Part shown: positions 62,785 to 64,000 of the stretch, in pieces | Position numbering within the stretch: the first letter of the stretch is position 1 | Layout of the letters: every line of letters begins with the position of its first letter | Assembly: GCA_900313615.1 (NCBI GenBank) | Contig: OMRP01000002.1 | Coordinates: 62,001-126,000 of the forward strand | Reading direction: 5' to 3' | DNA length: 64,000 nucleotides | DNA from: an uncultured Prevotellaceae bacterium | GTDB lineage: Bacteria; Bacteroidota; Bacteroidia; Bacteroidales; Bacteroidaceae | The notes under the pieces: model-generated | Told to the model about the DNA's origin: nothing | Databases searched by the model: none | Seen by the model: only the letters and a program-made list of their open reading frames with translations | Position numbers and translations under genes: made by a program

Positions 62785-64000
62785 ATGGTTTTAGGATTGT
62801 CGATCGTATTCCTGTTGGTCCTGAGCATCTGGGTAGGTCGCCAAGAGATAGCCTACAGCTTTGCCGGATTGCACATTCCTGAGATTCTCTCACGGAAGAC
62901 GTTCGGCATCTATCTGCTGTTGGCATTCGCTTTGGGTCTTGGTTTGGTGTTGTTCTGGCCCTACCCCACTATCGACCTAGAAGGAGACAGGCTGTACGAC
63001 TTAGTGACAGGAATGTTCCTAACGTACCTTATCATCAGAAGTCTCAATATCCAATCGTCGATGGTTACGGCATTCTGGGGTGCTTTGTGCGGTCTCATCT
63101 ATTTCCAACAGCCCACGATGGACGGCTATCCCCTGCCATCCTTTATTCTGTCATGGTTGGTCTTTCCGCTTTGCAGTTTGCCCCTCACCTTCTTATATAA
63201 GAAATGGGTATACCATTTCGATAAAAAGACCGACCAGCATCTCCTGTTGCGGTTCCAAATGATTCGTGAAGTGGCATTCGCAGGCGTCATCATTTGCGGT
63301 ATCACCCTTGCCTGCAACTATCTTCTCCTGTTCCACCCGCTGTTGGACAAGTTAGGACAGCAGACGAGCATAGGCAATACGATACACATCATCATGCTGC
63401 TTGCCGTGGCCCTCACCTGCTATCTGTCAACTAGGCACCGTGTTGGCATTGGTTTTGGCTCATCGAAAAAGATGAACCAGCATGTGGCCATGTCCTACTC
63501 CATCGCCACGACGGTTCTGTTTTCATCCCTTATCAGCATGCTGTTCTCCCTTCCGATGCCCGCAGTGATTGCCTCGAATCAGGTGAAAGAGGCCAACAAC
63601 CTCGTCCTCGACAAGAATAGGCGCAACGTACACCAGTTGGACATCACCACCATCAGTCTGCTCACCCCCTTATTGGCGTTCCTTCTGAGCATATTGCTCG
63701 CATCCATGAAAGGGCATGTCTACCTGAAAGCCGCCACCGTGGTCTTCATCGTCACGCTCTCGATACTGTCACGCCTGTATTTCAACCAATGGCGACACCA
63801 CAACAAAATCAAACTGGTGTTGAATGACGAGCTACAACGCAGGACTGAAGCCGATGCGGAAATCAACCGGCTTGACGTGCTGGCCGTCACATCCCAGTTC
63901 AATGTGCTCTCCAAGGAGATTGACCTGAAACAGAAAGGACTGATTAATCTCTCGCTCTACCTTCGTCAGCAGCGAGATTATCTAGAAGACATGAGCAAGC
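62785..64000 (+). CDS. polytopic membrane protein, 3' end beyond window
   Basis: A partial frame of at least 405 codons, open to the window end, starting at ATG 62785 one base after the DUF47 stop. About nine or ten hydrophobic segments are seen in residues 1-340, with short loops such as KKWVYHFDKKTDQ and FGSSKKMNQH. From about residue 350 it turns hydrophilic and helical (VLNDELQRRTEADAEINR). It continues as VLSKEIDLKQKGLINLSLYL, a pattern like the region ahead of the LuxR-type HTH in Bacteroidota membrane regulators. No GAND-type Pit motif is present, so a phosphate transporter is unlikely. Function is open. Confidence 0.6.
   Translation, partial: MVLGLSIVFLLVLSIWVGRQEIAYSFAGLHIPEILSRKTFGIYLLLAFALGLGLVLFWPYPTIDLEGDRLYDLVTGMFLTYLIIRSLNIQSSMVTAFWGALCGLIYFQQPTMDGYPLPSFILSWLVFPLCSLPLTFLYKKWVYHFDKKTDQHLLLRFQMIREVAFAGVIICGITLACNYLLLFHPLLDKLGQQTSIGNTIHIIMLLAVALTCYLSTRHRVGIGFGSSKKMNQHVAMSYSIATTVLFSSLISMLFSLPMPAVIASNQVKEANNLVLDKNRRNVHQLDITTISLLTPLLAFLLSILLASMKGHVYLKAATVVFIVTLSILSRLYFNQWRHHNKIKLVLNDELQRRTEADAEINRLDVLAVTSQFNVLSKEIDLKQKGLINLSLYLRQQRDYLEDMSK

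Noticed and set aside
62785-64000. Pit-type phosphate transporter
   Set aside because: No GAND-type signature motifs are present in the membrane part.
1-64000. tRNA, rRNA, tmRNA, insertion sequence or prophage genes
   Set aside because: None was recognised on reading both strands; no transposase, integrase or CCA-ended cloverleaf was seen, though a tRNA scan by eye is not decisive.

Overview
The window is chromosomal DNA from a member of Bacteroidota, order Bacteroidales, most likely Prevotellaceae. The evidence is a SusC/SusD outer-membrane pair, many short secreted lipoproteins with Bacteroidales-type domains (DUF4251, DUF5686, DUF5012-like), and promoters of the Bacteroidota form TTTG-N19/20-TAnnTTTG upstream of most transcription units. 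Shine-Dalgarno sequences are nearly absent. Assignment below order level is an inference from overall look. No rRNA, tRNA, CRISPR array, insertion sequence or prophage was recognised.

Layout. 0.2-8 kb: type-B carboxylesterase, YitT-like membrane protein, Gfo/Idh/MocA oxidoreductase, Hsp20, calcium/sodium antiporter, MTA/SAH nucleosidase and two paralogous outer-membrane barrel proteins. 8-15 kb: housekeeping genes, namely typA divergent from rpsO, and a tight minus-strand operon ftsX-DUF3098-uppP-truB-queA-folK with four-base stop/start overlaps. 15-22 kb: a radical SAM protein and a 1908-residue DUF4011/superfamily 1 helicase with a Vsr-like nuclease, a solitary antiphage-defence candidate. 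22-26 kb: LD-carboxypeptidase, SH3-SPOR lipoprotein and a HerA-like ATPase. 26-32 kb: a SusC-SusD-lipoprotein-lipoprotein operon without glycosidases. 32-41 kb: an RND efflux operon (adaptor, pump, outer-membrane factor) followed by an LpxA-like acyltransferase, then the CCA-adding enzyme. 41-48 kb: DUF1599, DoxX-like membrane protein, tpiA, SPOR protein, folE, secreted lipoproteins and xth. 48-64 kb: DUF5686 protein, DUF362 lipoprotein, GH3 beta-glucosidase, TlpA-like thioredoxin, small secreted proteins, a two-unit esterase, a second type-B carboxylesterase, and a DUF47 (PhoU-like) gene followed by a membrane protein cut by the window end.

The most unusual signal is a family of about 67-70 bp modules just upstream of three genes (about 15081-15186, 41020-41240 and 49992-50150). 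Each module holds a complete Bacteroidota promoter. The -33 box lies in one palindrome and the -7 box in another, and the -7 palindromes differ between loci by compensatory changes. Modules occur singly or in tandem, so promoters are stacked head to tail, and only the gene-proximal -7 box is always intact and free of its inverted partner. A second family, a CCCTCCC-AAA-GGGAGGG hairpin with an ACCCACCCCG lead-in, recurs in intergenic regions, always in the same orientation. Other points: a terminator-like hairpin covering the start codon of the gene at 7289-7987, and an LpxA paralogue lacking residues important in true LpxA.
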